Positions 15,842 through 24,916 of a stretch of DNA of 34,949 nt are shown here, piece after piece (the stretch's first letter is position 1; the number at the start of each line of letters is the position of its first letter). The notes beneath the pieces are model-generated. The model had not been told where the DNA came from and searched no databases. It worked only from the letters and a program-made list of their open reading frames with translations. Both the position numbers and the translations under genes were made by a program. Source of the DNA: an uncultured Oscillospiraceae bacterium. Its GTDB lineage: Bacteria; Bacillota; Clostridia; Oscillospirales; Ruminococcaceae. Location: contig URGV01000019.1 in the NCBI GenBank assembly GCA_900547455.1, positions 1 through 34,949 of the forward strand, read 5' to 3'.

Positions 15842-17587
15842 TTATTTTACCAGCTCATAGCCGGCGCCCAGCCAGCCGGAACCGCCCTCGGCGCCCATTC
15901 CGCCGGAAAGGTTGTAAGCGGTGTAGCCCATCACGCGCAGGCCCGCCATAGTCTGGGAAGCGGTCTGGCCGCTGTAGCACTGCAGGATCAGGGTCTTGTT
16001 GGTCGGCAGGATGGAGAAGTTCTCCTGCATGCCTTTGCCGTACGGCAGATTGATTGCGCCCTCGATGTGGCCAGCTGCATAGTCCTCGGCGGAGCGCAGG
16101 TCAACCACACAGATCTCATCGGCGCTGTTCTCCATCAGCTCTGCCAGCTGGGCGGCGCTGATGTTATTTTTGCCGTAGGTCTCGTTGGCGGTCTGCTTGT
16201 AGTAATCTTCAATCGCAGTCTGGATGTCTGCGTCTACCGCATAGGTCTCCTCGCCGAAGGTGGTCTCCTCGGTGGTCATCAGACCGACAGCAGCCTCCTC
16301 TTTGGAGATGCCGTTGTCAAAGCCGCCGCTGACATTGACCGCCTGTTTGCCTACCAGGTTGAGCAGGAGGACGGTCTGGGATGCGGTCTGGCCGCTGTAG
16401 CAGTAGACATAAACGGTCTTGTCGGTCGGGATTTTGTCCAGAGCCGCCGTGACATCGACACCGTATGGAACGTTGATTGCGCCCTGAACGTGACCGGCAG
16501 CGTAATCCTCAGCGGAACGGACGTCCAGAATGACCGCGTCCTCGCCGTCAGCAACTGCTGCCAGGAAGGCGGAGGCGGAAACCTGGTTCTTGTTGTCCGG
16601 CAGGTTCGCAAAGTAGCGCTCTACCTTCGCGTTGAGGAACTGCTGGGTAGTGTATTTGACGACGCCGTAACCAGCACCCAGCCAGCCGGAACCGCCTTCA
16701 GCGCCCATGCCGCCGGAGAGGTTGTAGGCTTCCAGGCCCATCATTCTAGCGATAGCGACGGTCTGGGATGCCGTCTGACCGCTGTAGCACTGGAAAATGA
16801 TCTTCTTATCCTTCGGCAGGTTTGCCAGCGCGGTTTCCATACCCTGTCCGAACGGGATGTTCTGTTTTGCACCGGCGATGCGGGACTTCAGGTAGTCATT
16901 TTCGGAACGCAGGTCGACCAGGTAGTAATCGTCGTCCTGCAGCACATTTTTGACCGCCTCAGCGCTCATGTTGAAGCTGCCGTTCTCTGCAGCAACGGTG
17001 TAGTATTCGACCATCGCCTGCTGAACGTCCTCATCCACCGCATAGGTTTCCTCGCCGAAGGTGGTCTCCTCGGTGGTCATCAGACCGGCAGCAGCCTCCT
17101 CCTTGGAGATGCCGTTGTTAAAGCCGCCGCTGACATTGTAGGCGTCCTTGCCCGCCAGGTTGAGCAGGGCGATGGTCTGGGAAGCAGTCTGACCGCTGTA
17201 GCAGTAAACCAGAACCGGGATATCGTCCGGAATTTTATCGAGGCTCTCTGCAACCGCAACGCCGTACGGAACGTTGATTGCGCCCTGGATGTGGCCAGCT
17301 GCGTAATCCTCAGCGGAGCGGATGTCCAGCACGCAGATGTCCTCGCCAGCCGCTACGCGCTCCAGCAGGTTTGCCGCGGAGACAACATGCTTGTCCGCCG
17401 GGAAGTTGGCAAAGTATGCCGCCGCCTTCTCCGCAACGGTCAGCTCCTGCCGTTCCTGCTGCTCGGCTGCGACGGTTTCGGAACTGGTTTCCGCAGCATA
17501 AACCGGCACGCCTGCGCCGATGCCCATCGACAGAACCAGCGCTGCAACAATCAGCTTGGTACAGATATTATTTCTCTTCATTTCCAT
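15842..17587 (-). CDS. Exported protein with four tandem rhodanese domains
   Basis: A 581-aa protein. An N-terminal signal peptide (about 1-31, cleavage near VYA-AET, no lipobox) predicts secretion. Four rhodanese-like domains follow, each with a full CYSGQTA active-site loop; the cysteines are Cys129, Cys267, Cys396 and Cys537. Domains 1 and 3 share the type-A sequence (DIRSAEDYAAGH, NVSGGF), and both are followed by the same linker MTTEETTFGEETYAVD; domains 2 and 4 share a type-B ending SGGMGAEGGSGWLGAGY. The gene is therefore an ABAB product of an internal duplication of about 270 residues. Rhodaneses carry sulfane sulfur or persulfide on the cysteine. An exported four-site protein could handle sulfide or thiosulfate outside the cell; the substrate is unknown. 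The start ATG at 17585-17587 follows GAAAGG at 11 nt. Confidence 0.9.
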   Translation of the reverse strand: MEMKRNNICTKLIVAALVLSMGIGAGVPVYAAETSSETVAAEQQERQELTVAEKAAAYFANFPADKHVVSAANLLERVAAGEDICVLDIRSAEDYAAGHIQGAINVPYGVAVAESLDKIPDDIPVLVYCYSGQTASQTIALLNLAGKDAYNVSGGFNNGISKEEAAAGLMTTEETTFGEETYAVDEDVQQAMVEYYTVAAENGSFNMSAEAVKNVLQDDDYYLVDLRSENDYLKSRIAGAKQNIPFGQGMETALANLPKDKKIIFQCYSGQTASQTVAIARMMGLEAYNLSGGMGAEGGSGWLGAGYGVVKYTTQQFLNAKVERYFANLPDNKNQVSASAFLAAVADGEDAVILDVRSAEDYAAGHVQGAINVPYGVDVTAALDKIPTDKTVYVYCYSGQTASQTVLLLNLVGKQAVNVSGGFDNGISKEEAAVGLMTTEETTFGEETYAVDADIQTAIEDYYKQTANETYGKNNISAAQLAELMENSADEICVVDLRSAEDYAAGHIEGAINLPYGKGMQENFSILPTNKTLILQCYSGQTASQTMAGLRVMGYTAYNLSGGMGAEGGSGWLGAGYELVK

Positions 17588-17860
17588 GATTCTTACGACC
17601 TTTCTGTTTGGCCGCAGCCTCCTTGCAGTGAAGCTCCGGCCCTATTTGCATAACTAAGAATAGGCATTTTAAGAGAAAAATACAAATTGATATTTTCGAT
17701 TCTATTTTACTGATTCTTAACTTTTTTCGATAAGTTTATATCATTTATTATCTTTTCCGTCATTTTACATCGTCTATTTTAAGCGCAATGTACAAGACCG
17801 TTTTCCCAAAATCGCCCTGCGTTGCGTTTTTCCTATCGTATGTGCGCGCCCGCCGCTGCA

Positions 17861-18427
17861 CTATATCCTCTTTAAAATAAAAACCGGGATGGGCGGATTG
17901 TTGGGGCGGTTGGCAAACTCGGTGATGAGGACGGTGTACTGCTTTGAATCGATGGTGCGAAAATATTCCATCAGCGCGTCCTTCTCCTCAAAGCCGCTGT
18001 CCCCGCCGTAATAGACGCACAGGCTCATCAATCCGTTTGGCTTGAGCAGCCGCAGTCCCTGCTCGATGGCCGGGATGCTGGTGGCCGGCGTGGTAAAGAC
18101 GTTGTGGTCGCCGCCGGGCAGATAGCCGAAGTTAAAGGTGATGCAGTCCACGCTGCCCTCCTGCGCATACTGAGCCATGTTGCTGTGGCTGTCCAGATGC
18201 ACCTGCGCGATATCCGAAAAGCCCTTCTCCGCCAGCAGCGCGCGGGTGGAATCCACCGCTGCCTGCTGGATATCGAAGGCGAGCACCTTTCCCTCCTTCC
18301 CCACCAGCTCGCACAAAAAGGCGGTGTCGTGCCCGCGGCCGGCGGTGGCGTCGATGCACAAGTCCCCCGGCTTAACGTGCTCGGCGATGATTTTATGGGC
18401 AATCCCCAGTGTGTTCAGTCTCAGCAT
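17861..18427 (-). CDS. mnmM: tRNA mnm5s2U methyltransferase, MnmM/YtqB family
   Basis: A 188-aa class I SAM-dependent methyltransferase of the rRNA_methylase/YtqB family. Motif I is DATAGRGHDTAFL (26-38), the acidic SAM-ribose residue lies in LAFDIQ (about 51), the catalytic-region motif reads TFNFGYLPGGDH, and the C-terminal signature is NRPNNPPIPVFILKR. B. subtilis YtqB (MnmM) methylates nm5s2U to mnm5s2U at the tRNA wobble position; I transfer this by family. Its ATG overlaps the last codons of the preceding NimA-like gene by 7 nt, so the two are translationally coupled. The earlier family name, putative rRNA methylase, is the alternative annotation. Confidence 0.88.
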   Translation of the reverse strand: MLRLNTLGIAHKIIAEHVKPGDLCIDATAGRGHDTAFLCELVGKEGKVLAFDIQQAAVDSTRALLAEKGFSDIAQVHLDSHSNMAQYAQEGSVDCITFNFGYLPGGDHNVFTTPATSIPAIEQGLRLLKPNGLMSLCVYYGGDSGFEEKDALMEYFRTIDSKQYTVLITEFANRPNNPPIPVFILKRI

Positions 18428-18936
18428 CTTTTCTGTTCCTCCCTGCTTGCTTCTTCCTTTATCAGCTCGATGGCCTCCTTGCCGCTTAGGTGCTCAACCG
18501 TCATCTCCAGCATACACAGCGGCTTCCAGTCCTGCTCAATGGCTCGCTGGCGGTTGTCTTCACTGTCCTGCGGCGCATAGCGAAGCGCCAGCTTCTCGAT
18601 GGCCGCGCGCTTCTCCTGCTCATCGGTCAGCTCCCGCACCTGCCCGAAGGCGATGACGCTGCGAAAATGGGTGGTGTATTCCCGCGCCACCACCCGGTCC
18701 TCATCGATGACACAGAAGGATGCCTTTGGCTCCCGGCGGATGGCGTCCAGCTTGTGGCCCTGACGGGCGCAGTGAAAATAGAACTTTCCCTCGCTGTACA
18801 CATAGCTCAGCGGCACCGCGTAGGGGTAGCCTTCATCCCCCAGCACAGCAAGGACGCCGGAGGTGGCGCGGCTCAAAATTTCCTCGCAGCGCTCCCGGCT
18901 GAGCTGCTGGCGGTTTCTTCTCATCTGGCGAAACAT
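18421..18936 (-). CDS. NimA-like pyridoxamine 5'-phosphate oxidase-family protein
   Basis: A 171-aa flavin-binding split-barrel protein. The start is the ATG at 18934-18936, ten nt after GAGGAG; a TTG seven codons upstream overlaps this RBS. The N-terminus MFRQMRRNRQQLS and the central YFHCARQGHKLD are characteristic of the NimA branch, which includes 5-nitroimidazole reductase-like proteins but mostly uncharacterised flavoproteins. The strands SGVLAVLGDEGYPYAVPLSYVY form the first part of the barrel. Whether it confers any nitroimidazole tolerance cannot be told. It is first in a two-gene operon with mnmM, under the promoter at 19044-19072 and behind a hairpin in the leader. Confidence 0.88.
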   Translation of the reverse strand: MFRQMRRNRQQLSRERCEEILSRATSGVLAVLGDEGYPYAVPLSYVYSEGKFYFHCARQGHKLDAIRREPKASFCVIDEDRVVAREYTTHFRSVIAFGQVRELTDEQEKRAAIEKLALRYAPQDSEDNRQRAIEQDWKPLCMLEMTVEHLSGKEAIELIKEEASREEQKRC

Positions 18937-18959
18937 GTAAGTAACACTCCTCTGCAAAC

Positions 18960-19014
18960 AAAAAGCGCCTTCGCTCTGTTTCTCATTACAGCCTAATAAA
19001 ACAGAGCCAGGCGC
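18960..19014 (-). terminator. Terminator-like hairpin in the leader of the NimA-like/mnmM operon
   Basis: On the minus strand GCGCCTGGCTCTGTTT (18999-19014) pairs with AAACAGAGCGAAGGCGC (18965-18981), about 15 bp with one bulge, and is followed by TTTTTG. It sits between promoter and RBS, so it should attenuate the operon. A small stem GCCGC/GCGGC just upstream overlaps its 5' arm and could act as anti-terminator. Confidence 0.65.
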
Positions 19015-19043
19015 CGCCCAGCGGCAAATCGCAAACTAAAAAG

Positions 19044-19072
19044 AATATAGCACAGCCCCCGCACAAAGTCAA
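19044..19072 (-). promoter_or_regulatory. Promoter of the NimA-like/mnmM operon
   Basis: On the minus strand TTGACT (19067-19072), 17 bases and TATATT (19044-19049). It diverges from the glycine-operon promoter; about 190 bp between them (19073-19263) show no further feature. Confidence 0.75.
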
Positions 19073-19263
19073 CTTGAAAAAAGCGCCCCAGCAAACCTGC
19101 GCACAAAAATTTGTCCTTTGCCACAAATGCTCAGCCCTTCGTCCTTGCTTGCGCCTTTCTTTTTTATTTCATTCCCTTAAAGGAGGCGGAAGTTTGTTGT
19201 GCATTTTGTGCAATGTTTTTCTTTTAACGATTATTTTTTATGCTTGTTAAACAAATAACTTCG

Positions 19264-19292
19264 TTGACAAAGGCCATTGGCGCGCTTATAAT
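19264..19292 (+). promoter_or_regulatory. Promoter of the glycine operon
   Basis: A perfect consensus: TTGACA (19264-19269), 17 bases, TATAAT (19287-19292). The transcript starts about 20 nt before the first glycine aptamer. Confidence 0.92.
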
Positions 19293-19317
19293 CGAGATAA
19301 AGAACATCGGACGAAGA

Positions 19318-19500
19318 AACCGGGAGAGACCGGGGCCAAACCGCCGCGGCGCCTACGGGGAAACAACGCAAAATCTCTCTGGCAAAAGAACCGGTTTTGG
19401 ACGAAACTCTGTGAAGCTGCTATGGCAGCACCGAGTAGGCAACGCAGAAGAAGGCTGCTCTTTCATTTGCGGAATCTTATCAGGTCATGTACGCAGAGGC
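19318..19500 (+). ncRNA. Tandem glycine riboswitch (two aptamers)
   Basis: Aptamer 1 (19318-19397) is closed by AAACCGG/CCGGTTT and contains GGGAGAGACCGG, CGCCTACGGGG and the conserved CTCTCTGGCAAAAG. Aptamer 2 (about 19404-19500) is closed by CTCTG (19407-19411) with CAGAG (19494-19498) and contains CACCGAGTAGGCAACGC and ATCAGG. These are the glycine-riboswitch core sequences, and the family typically controls gcv operons. The 3' strand of aptamer 2's P1 is also the 5' arm of the terminator, so glycine binding should block termination and turn the operon on. Confidence 0.93.
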
Positions 19501-19533
19501 GTGGAAAGGAATTTTCTGCGCCTCTGCTTTTTT
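19493..19533 (+). terminator. Riboswitch-controlled terminator before gcvT
   Basis: GCAGAGGCG (19493-19501) pairs with CGCCTCTGC (19519-19527) around a 17-nt loop and is followed by TTTTTT (19528-19533). Confidence 0.9.
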
Positions 19534-19573
19534 CTTCCCTTTCTTCAGAAAATCAAAAAGGAGTGTGTCTCTC

Positions 19574-20659
<1,086 letters not shown>

Positions 20660-20725
20660 CGGACAACCGACCGTTTTTACTAATTGATTATTCACTCATT
20701 TTTCAAATCTAAGGAGGACTTTATC

Positions 20726-21106
20726 ATGGCAAATCCAAGCAATCTGCTCTACACAAAATCGCACGAATGGGTACAGGAAATGGGCGACGGCAGCTACCGC
20801 GTCGGTCTGACCGACTATGCGCAGGACCAGCTGGGCGACCTTGTCTTTGTCAACCTGCCGCAGGAGGGCGACAGCGTTGAGGTCGGCGCGGCCTTCGGCG
20901 ACGTCGAATCGGTCAAAGCTGTCTCCGACGTCTACAGCCCGGTCACCGGCACCGTCTGCGCCATCAACGAGGAGCTGCTGGACCACCCGGAGCTGATTAA
21001 CCAGGACGCTTACGGAGCCTGGATGATTCAGGTGGGCGACATTTCCGACAAGGAAGAACTGCTGTCCGTCTCCGACTATGAGGAGCTGCTGAACAAGGAG
21101 GCTTAA
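20726..21106 (+). CDS. gcvH: Glycine cleavage system H protein (lipoyl carrier)
   Basis: A 126-aa soluble carrier. The ATG follows AAGGAGGACTTTATC; an upstream in-frame ATG would add an unconserved hydrophobic tail. The lipoyl domain is complete: SHEWVQEM near residue 12, GDLVFVNLPQEGDSVE, and the lipoylation site ESVKAVSD with Lys64. The lipoyl arm shuttles the aminomethyl intermediate between GcvP, GcvT and Lpd. The lipoate ligase encoded four genes on probably loads it. It starts 66 nt after gcvT and ends 3 nt before gcvPA. Confidence 0.96.
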   Translation: MANPSNLLYTKSHEWVQEMGDGSYRVGLTDYAQDQLGDLVFVNLPQEGDSVEVGAAFGDVESVKAVSDVYSPVTGTVCAINEELLDHPELINQDAYGAWMIQVGDISDKEELLSVSDYEELLNKEA

Positions 21107-21109
21107 TCT

Positions 21110-22429
21110 ATGGGATCTTACGTTCCTTCCACTGCGCAGGAGCGGCAGAAGATGCTGGCGTCGATCGGGCTTTGTTCCATCGACGAGCTGTTCTCCCACA
21201 TTCCGGATTCGCTCAAGCGCAAAGGGGAGCTCAACCTTCCCTCCGGCAAATCCGAGCTGGAAGTCTGCCGCACCATGGAACACATCGCCGCGCAGAACAT
21301 CGTCTTTGATTCGATCTTCCGCGGCGCCGGCGCTTACGACCACTACATCCCGGCCATCGTCAAGAGCGTGACCGGCAAGGAAGAATTTGTCACCGCCTAC
21401 ACCCCCTATCAGGCTGAGATCAGCCAGGGCGTGCTGCAATCCATCTTTGAGTACCAGACCATGATCTGCGAACTGACCGGCATGGACGTCTCCAACGCCT
21501 CGGTCTATGACGGCGCCACCGCCGCGGCCGAAGCGGTCAACATGTGCTGCGAGCGCAGCCGCAACGTCGTCTTCTGCTCCGCCGCCGCCCACCCCGACAC
21601 CATCGAGGTCGTTAAGACCTACTGTTGGGCCTCCGGCCACGAGTTTGTTCTGGTGCCTGCCAAGGACGGCAAAACCGACTGGAATTCCATCGTTCCCCAG
21701 CTGGACAAAAAGACCAGCGCCTGCCTGTACATCCAGAGCCCAAACTTCTTTGGACAGATCGAGGATGTCCAGCAGGCAGCGGAGGCGGTCCACGCAGTCG
21801 GCGCCAAGCTCATCATGGGCTGCAACCCGATTGCGCTGGGACTTTATAAGACTCCGGCGGAGCTGGGCGCGGACATCGCCGTCGGCGAAGGCCAGCCGCT
21901 GGGCATGCCGCTCTCCTTTGGCGGTCCATACCTCGGCTTTATGGCGACCACCAAAACGATGATGCGCAAGCTGCCGGGCAGAATCGTCGGCGAGACCACC
22001 GACGTCGACGGCAAGCGTGCCTTTGTGCTGACCCTGCAGGCCAGAGAGCAGCACATCCGCCGCGAAAAGGCCTCCAGCAACATCTGCTCCAACCAGGCGC
22101 TGTGCGCCATGACCGCCGCGGTATATTTAGCCGCTGTCGGTCCGGAGGGCTTAAAGCAGGTCGCCAACCTGTGCTATCAGAAAGCCCATTACCTGATGCA
22201 GCAGCTGACCGCCATCCCCGGCATCACCCTGCGCTATCAGGGCCCATTCTTCCACGAGTTTGTGACCGACCAGGGCGATGCCAACCGCATCCTTCTCAAA
22301 CTGGAACAGGAAGGCATCCTCGGCGGTCTGCCGCTCTCGGACGGCGGCATCCTCTGGTGCGCTACCGAGAAGAACAGCAAAGAGGACATCGACCGCATGG
22401 TCGGGATTATCAGAAAGGAGCTGCTGTAG
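21110..22429 (+). CDS. gcvPA: Glycine dehydrogenase (decarboxylating) subunit 1
   Basis: A 439-aa N-terminal half of the P protein, which Firmicutes encode as two genes. Landmarks: YVPSTAQERQKMLASIG at the N-terminus, GAGAYDHYIPAIV, FVTAYTPYQAEISQGVLQSIFEYQTMICELTGMD, DGATAAAEA and TLQAREQHIRREKASSNICSNQAL. With GcvPB it forms the PLP enzyme that decarboxylates glycine and loads the aminomethyl group on GcvH. The active-site lysine is in subunit 2. The stop codon is immediately followed by the gcvPB start, consistent with equimolar coupled translation. Confidence 0.96.
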   Translation: MGSYVPSTAQERQKMLASIGLCSIDELFSHIPDSLKRKGELNLPSGKSELEVCRTMEHIAAQNIVFDSIFRGAGAYDHYIPAIVKSVTGKEEFVTAYTPYQAEISQGVLQSIFEYQTMICELTGMDVSNASVYDGATAAAEAVNMCCERSRNVVFCSAAAHPDTIEVVKTYCWASGHEFVLVPAKDGKTDWNSIVPQLDKKTSACLYIQSPNFFGQIEDVQQAAEAVHAVGAKLIMGCNPIALGLYKTPAELGADIAVGEGQPLGMPLSFGGPYLGFMATTKTMMRKLPGRIVGETTDVDGKRAFVLTLQAREQHIRREKASSNICSNQALCAMTAAVYLAAVGPEGLKQVANLCYQKAHYLMQQLTAIPGITLRYQGPFFHEFVTDQGDANRILLKLEQEGILGGLPLSDGGILWCATEKNSKEDIDRMVGIIRKELL

Positions 22430-23863
22430 ATGAAACTGTTATTTGAACGCAGCCACCCCGGCAGAAGATGCACCATCCTGCCCGCCTGCGACGTCCCCAC
22501 CTGCGAGATCGACCCCGCGCTGTGCCGCGAGCAGGCCCCGCATCTGCCGCAGATGAGCGAGAACGAGCTGAGCCGCCACTACACCGAGCTTGCCAAACAG
22601 ACCTACGGCGTCAACGACGGCTTCTACCCGCTCGGCTCCTGCACCATGAAATATAACCCCAAGATCAACGATCAAATCGCCGCCCTTCCCGGCTTTGCCA
22701 GCATCCATCCGCTGCAGCCGGAGGAGACTGTACAAGGCTGCCTGGAGGCGCTCGACCTTGCCGCTCAATATCTGTGCGAGATCACCGGCATGGACGACAT
22801 GACCTTCCAGCCGGCGGCGGGCGCGCACGGCGAGCTGACCGGTCTGATGCTGATAAAAAAATACCATCAGGAAAACGGACACGAAGGCCGGGTCAACATC
22901 CTGGTCCCGGACTCCGCCCACGGCACCAACCCCGCTTCCGCCAGTATGGCCGGCTTCCACGTCATCAGCATTCCGTCCCTCCCCAACGGCTGCGTCGACA
23001 TCGAGGCGCTGCGCCAGGCCGCCGACGAGCACACTGCGGGACTGATGCTCACCAACCCCAACACCGTCGGCCTGTTCGACCCGAACATCGCCGAGATCAC
23101 CGAGATTGTCCACAAGGCCGGCGGCCTGTGCTACTATGACGGCGCCAACTTAAACGCTATCATGGGCATCGTCCGTCCGGGCGACACCGGCTTTGATGTG
23201 GTTCACCTGAACCTGCACAAGACCTTCTCCACCCCGCACGGCGGCGGCGGTCCCGGCTCCGGAGCGGTGGGCTGCAAGGACTTCTTAAAGCCGTTCCTGC
23301 CCTCCCCGACCCTCACCCACGACGAAAACGGCTACCACCTGCACCGCGACAACCCGCAGAGCATCGGCGCGGTCAAATCCTTCTACGGCAACTTCCTGGT
23401 CGTTGTTCGCGCGCTGTGCTACCTGCTCTCGCTGGGCAAGGAGGGCGTGCCGGAGGCCTCCCAGAACGCAGTGCTCAACTGCAACTACATGATGAGTCAT
23501 CTCAAGGACCTCTACGACATCGCCTTCGACACCGGCTGCATGCACGAATTTGTCATGACACTGGAAAATCTCAAGAAGGAAAAGGGCATCACCGCGATGG
23601 ATATCGCCAAGGCGCTGTTGGACAATGGCATCCACCCGCCGACAATGTACTTCCCGCTGATCGTGGAGGAGGCGCTGATGGTGGAACCGACCGAAACCGA
23701 GACGCGCGAGACGCTCGACCACGCCATCGAGGTGTTCCGCAGCATCTACATCCAGGCGCAGGAACACCCGGAACAGATGCACGAGCTTCCGCTGCACACC
23801 CCGGTCCGCCGCCTGGACGAAGTTGGCGCGGCGCGCAATCCAAGACTGCGCTACACCTTTTAA
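22430..23863 (+). CDS. gcvPB: Glycine dehydrogenase (decarboxylating) subunit 2
   Basis: A 477-aa PLP-binding half of the P protein. Landmarks: GFYPLGSCTMKYNPKIND, DMTFQPAAGAHGELTG, DSAHGTNPASA, and the PLP-lysine motif NLHKTFSTPHGGGGPGSG with Lys264. It decarboxylates glycine with GcvPA and passes the aminomethyl group to the lipoyl arm of GcvH; the reaction is reversible. It begins directly after the gcvPA stop. The gap to lplA is 27 nt and contains a GGAGG. Confidence 0.96.
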   Translation: MKLLFERSHPGRRCTILPACDVPTCEIDPALCREQAPHLPQMSENELSRHYTELAKQTYGVNDGFYPLGSCTMKYNPKINDQIAALPGFASIHPLQPEETVQGCLEALDLAAQYLCEITGMDDMTFQPAAGAHGELTGLMLIKKYHQENGHEGRVNILVPDSAHGTNPASASMAGFHVISIPSLPNGCVDIEALRQAADEHTAGLMLTNPNTVGLFDPNIAEITEIVHKAGGLCYYDGANLNAIMGIVRPGDTGFDVVHLNLHKTFSTPHGGGGPGSGAVGCKDFLKPFLPSPTLTHDENGYHLHRDNPQSIGAVKSFYGNFLVVVRALCYLLSLGKEGVPEASQNAVLNCNYMMSHLKDLYDIAFDTGCMHEFVMTLENLKKEKGITAMDIAKALLDNGIHPPTMYFPLIVEEALMVEPTETETRETLDHAIEVFRSIYIQAQEHPEQMHELPLHTPVRRLDEVGAARNPRLRYTF

Positions 23864-23890
23864 ATCATTCTGTCTTTCCGGAGGTATTCT

Positions 23891-24883
23891 ATGATTCAAT
23901 CGCTTCACTGCCTGATCGGCACTTCCTTGAACCCTTATCTCAATCTGGCCACCGAGGAATACCTCCTGGATACGGTAAAGCCCGGCCAGCTCATCCTCTA
24001 CCTGTGGCAGAATGAGCGCACCGTGGTCATCGGCAAAAACCAGAACGCCTGGAAGGAATGCCGGTGCCAGCAGCTCGAGGAGGACGGCGGGTTTCTGGCC
24101 CGCCGCCTCTCGGGCGGGGGCGCTGTTTTCCACGACCTTGGCAACCTGAACTTCACCTTCCTGGTGCCCACCGCCGACTACGACCTTTCCCGCCAGATGT
24201 CGGTGATTCTGGAGGCGGTGCGGGGGCTGGGAATCGACGCCCAGAAAAGCGGCCGCAACGACGTGACGGTCGACGGCAAAAAGTTTTCCGGCAACGCCTT
24301 CTGCAAAAAAGGGAACAACTCCTACCACCATGGCACCCTGATGCTGCGGGTGGACACCGAGAAGGTCTCCAGCTACCTGAGCGTTTCGGAAAAGAAGCTG
24401 CGCTCCAAGGGGGTGGCTTCGGTCTCCTCGCGGGTGTGCAACCTGTGCGACCTTGTGCCTCAGCTGACGGTGGAGGTGATGCGCCAAAAGCTCATCGAGG
24501 CCCTCGCCCTCACCTACCGGCTGCCGGTCGCCATGATCGAGGAAAATCGGCTCGACCACAAAAAGATTATGTCGCTCTACAGCCGCTACTCCTCCTGGGA
24601 ATGGCGCTTTGGCCGCAAGATTCCCTTCACCTGGGAGCGGCAGGAACGCTTTGACTGGGGCGAGATTCAGCTTCAGCTTCAGGTCGATGAAGGCATCATC
24701 CAGGACGCCGTCCTCTACTCCGACGCGCTGGACAGCCTGCTCATCGAAAAAACAGCGCAGCAGTTGACCGGCCTTCGCTTTGACCCCAAGGTTCTGGAAC
24801 AGCACCTCCTCCCGCTGTGCGAGAGCGAGCTGCAGCACAGGATGGTGCAGGATATTTTGTCCCTGACCCACCAGCAGGCATAA
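23891..24883 (+). CDS. lplA: Lipoate-protein ligase A
   Basis: A 330-aa two-domain ligase that activates lipoate with ATP and attaches it to a lysine of lipoyl domains, here most likely GcvH Lys64. Catalytic-domain landmarks: NLATEEYLL, the RRLSGGGAVFHDLGNLNFTF motif (71-90), and GRNDVTVDGKKFSGNA containing the conserved lysine (about 130-131). A C-terminal accessory domain is present (about 250-330), so it is the full LplA type and not a truncated ligase. It lies between gcvPB and lpdA, tying lipoate supply to glycine metabolism. No lipoate-synthesis gene (lipA/lipB) is seen, which fits scavenging but does not prove it. Confidence 0.94.
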   Translation: MIQSLHCLIGTSLNPYLNLATEEYLLDTVKPGQLILYLWQNERTVVIGKNQNAWKECRCQQLEEDGGFLARRLSGGGAVFHDLGNLNFTFLVPTADYDLSRQMSVILEAVRGLGIDAQKSGRNDVTVDGKKFSGNAFCKKGNNSYHHGTLMLRVDTEKVSSYLSVSEKKLRSKGVASVSSRVCNLCDLVPQLTVEVMRQKLIEALALTYRLPVAMIEENRLDHKKIMSLYSRYSSWEWRFGRKIPFTWERQERFDWGEIQLQLQVDEGIIQDAVLYSDALDSLLIEKTAQQLTGLRFDPKVLEQHLLPLCESELQHRMVQDILSLTHQQA

Positions 24884-24916
24884 ACTGATACAAGATAGAA
24901 TAGGAAGGGAAACATC

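Noticed and set aside
15695..17653. 652-aa open frame opposite the rhodanese gene
   Set aside because: Antisense shadow; its internal repeats only mirror the repeats of the real gene.
18937..18957. TTG start of the NimA-like gene at 18957
   Set aside because: It overlaps the GAGGAG that serves the ATG at 18936, and NimA-like proteins start near MFR-MRR.
19487..19573. N-terminal extension of gcvT from ATG 19487
   Set aside because: It would translate the riboswitch P1 strand and the terminator hairpin, has no RBS, and is not part of the GcvT family.
20696..22054. 452-aa minus-strand open frame across gcvH and gcvPA, and others at 23285-24931 and 25283-26347
   Set aside because: Antisense to conserved operon genes, without RBS or promoter.
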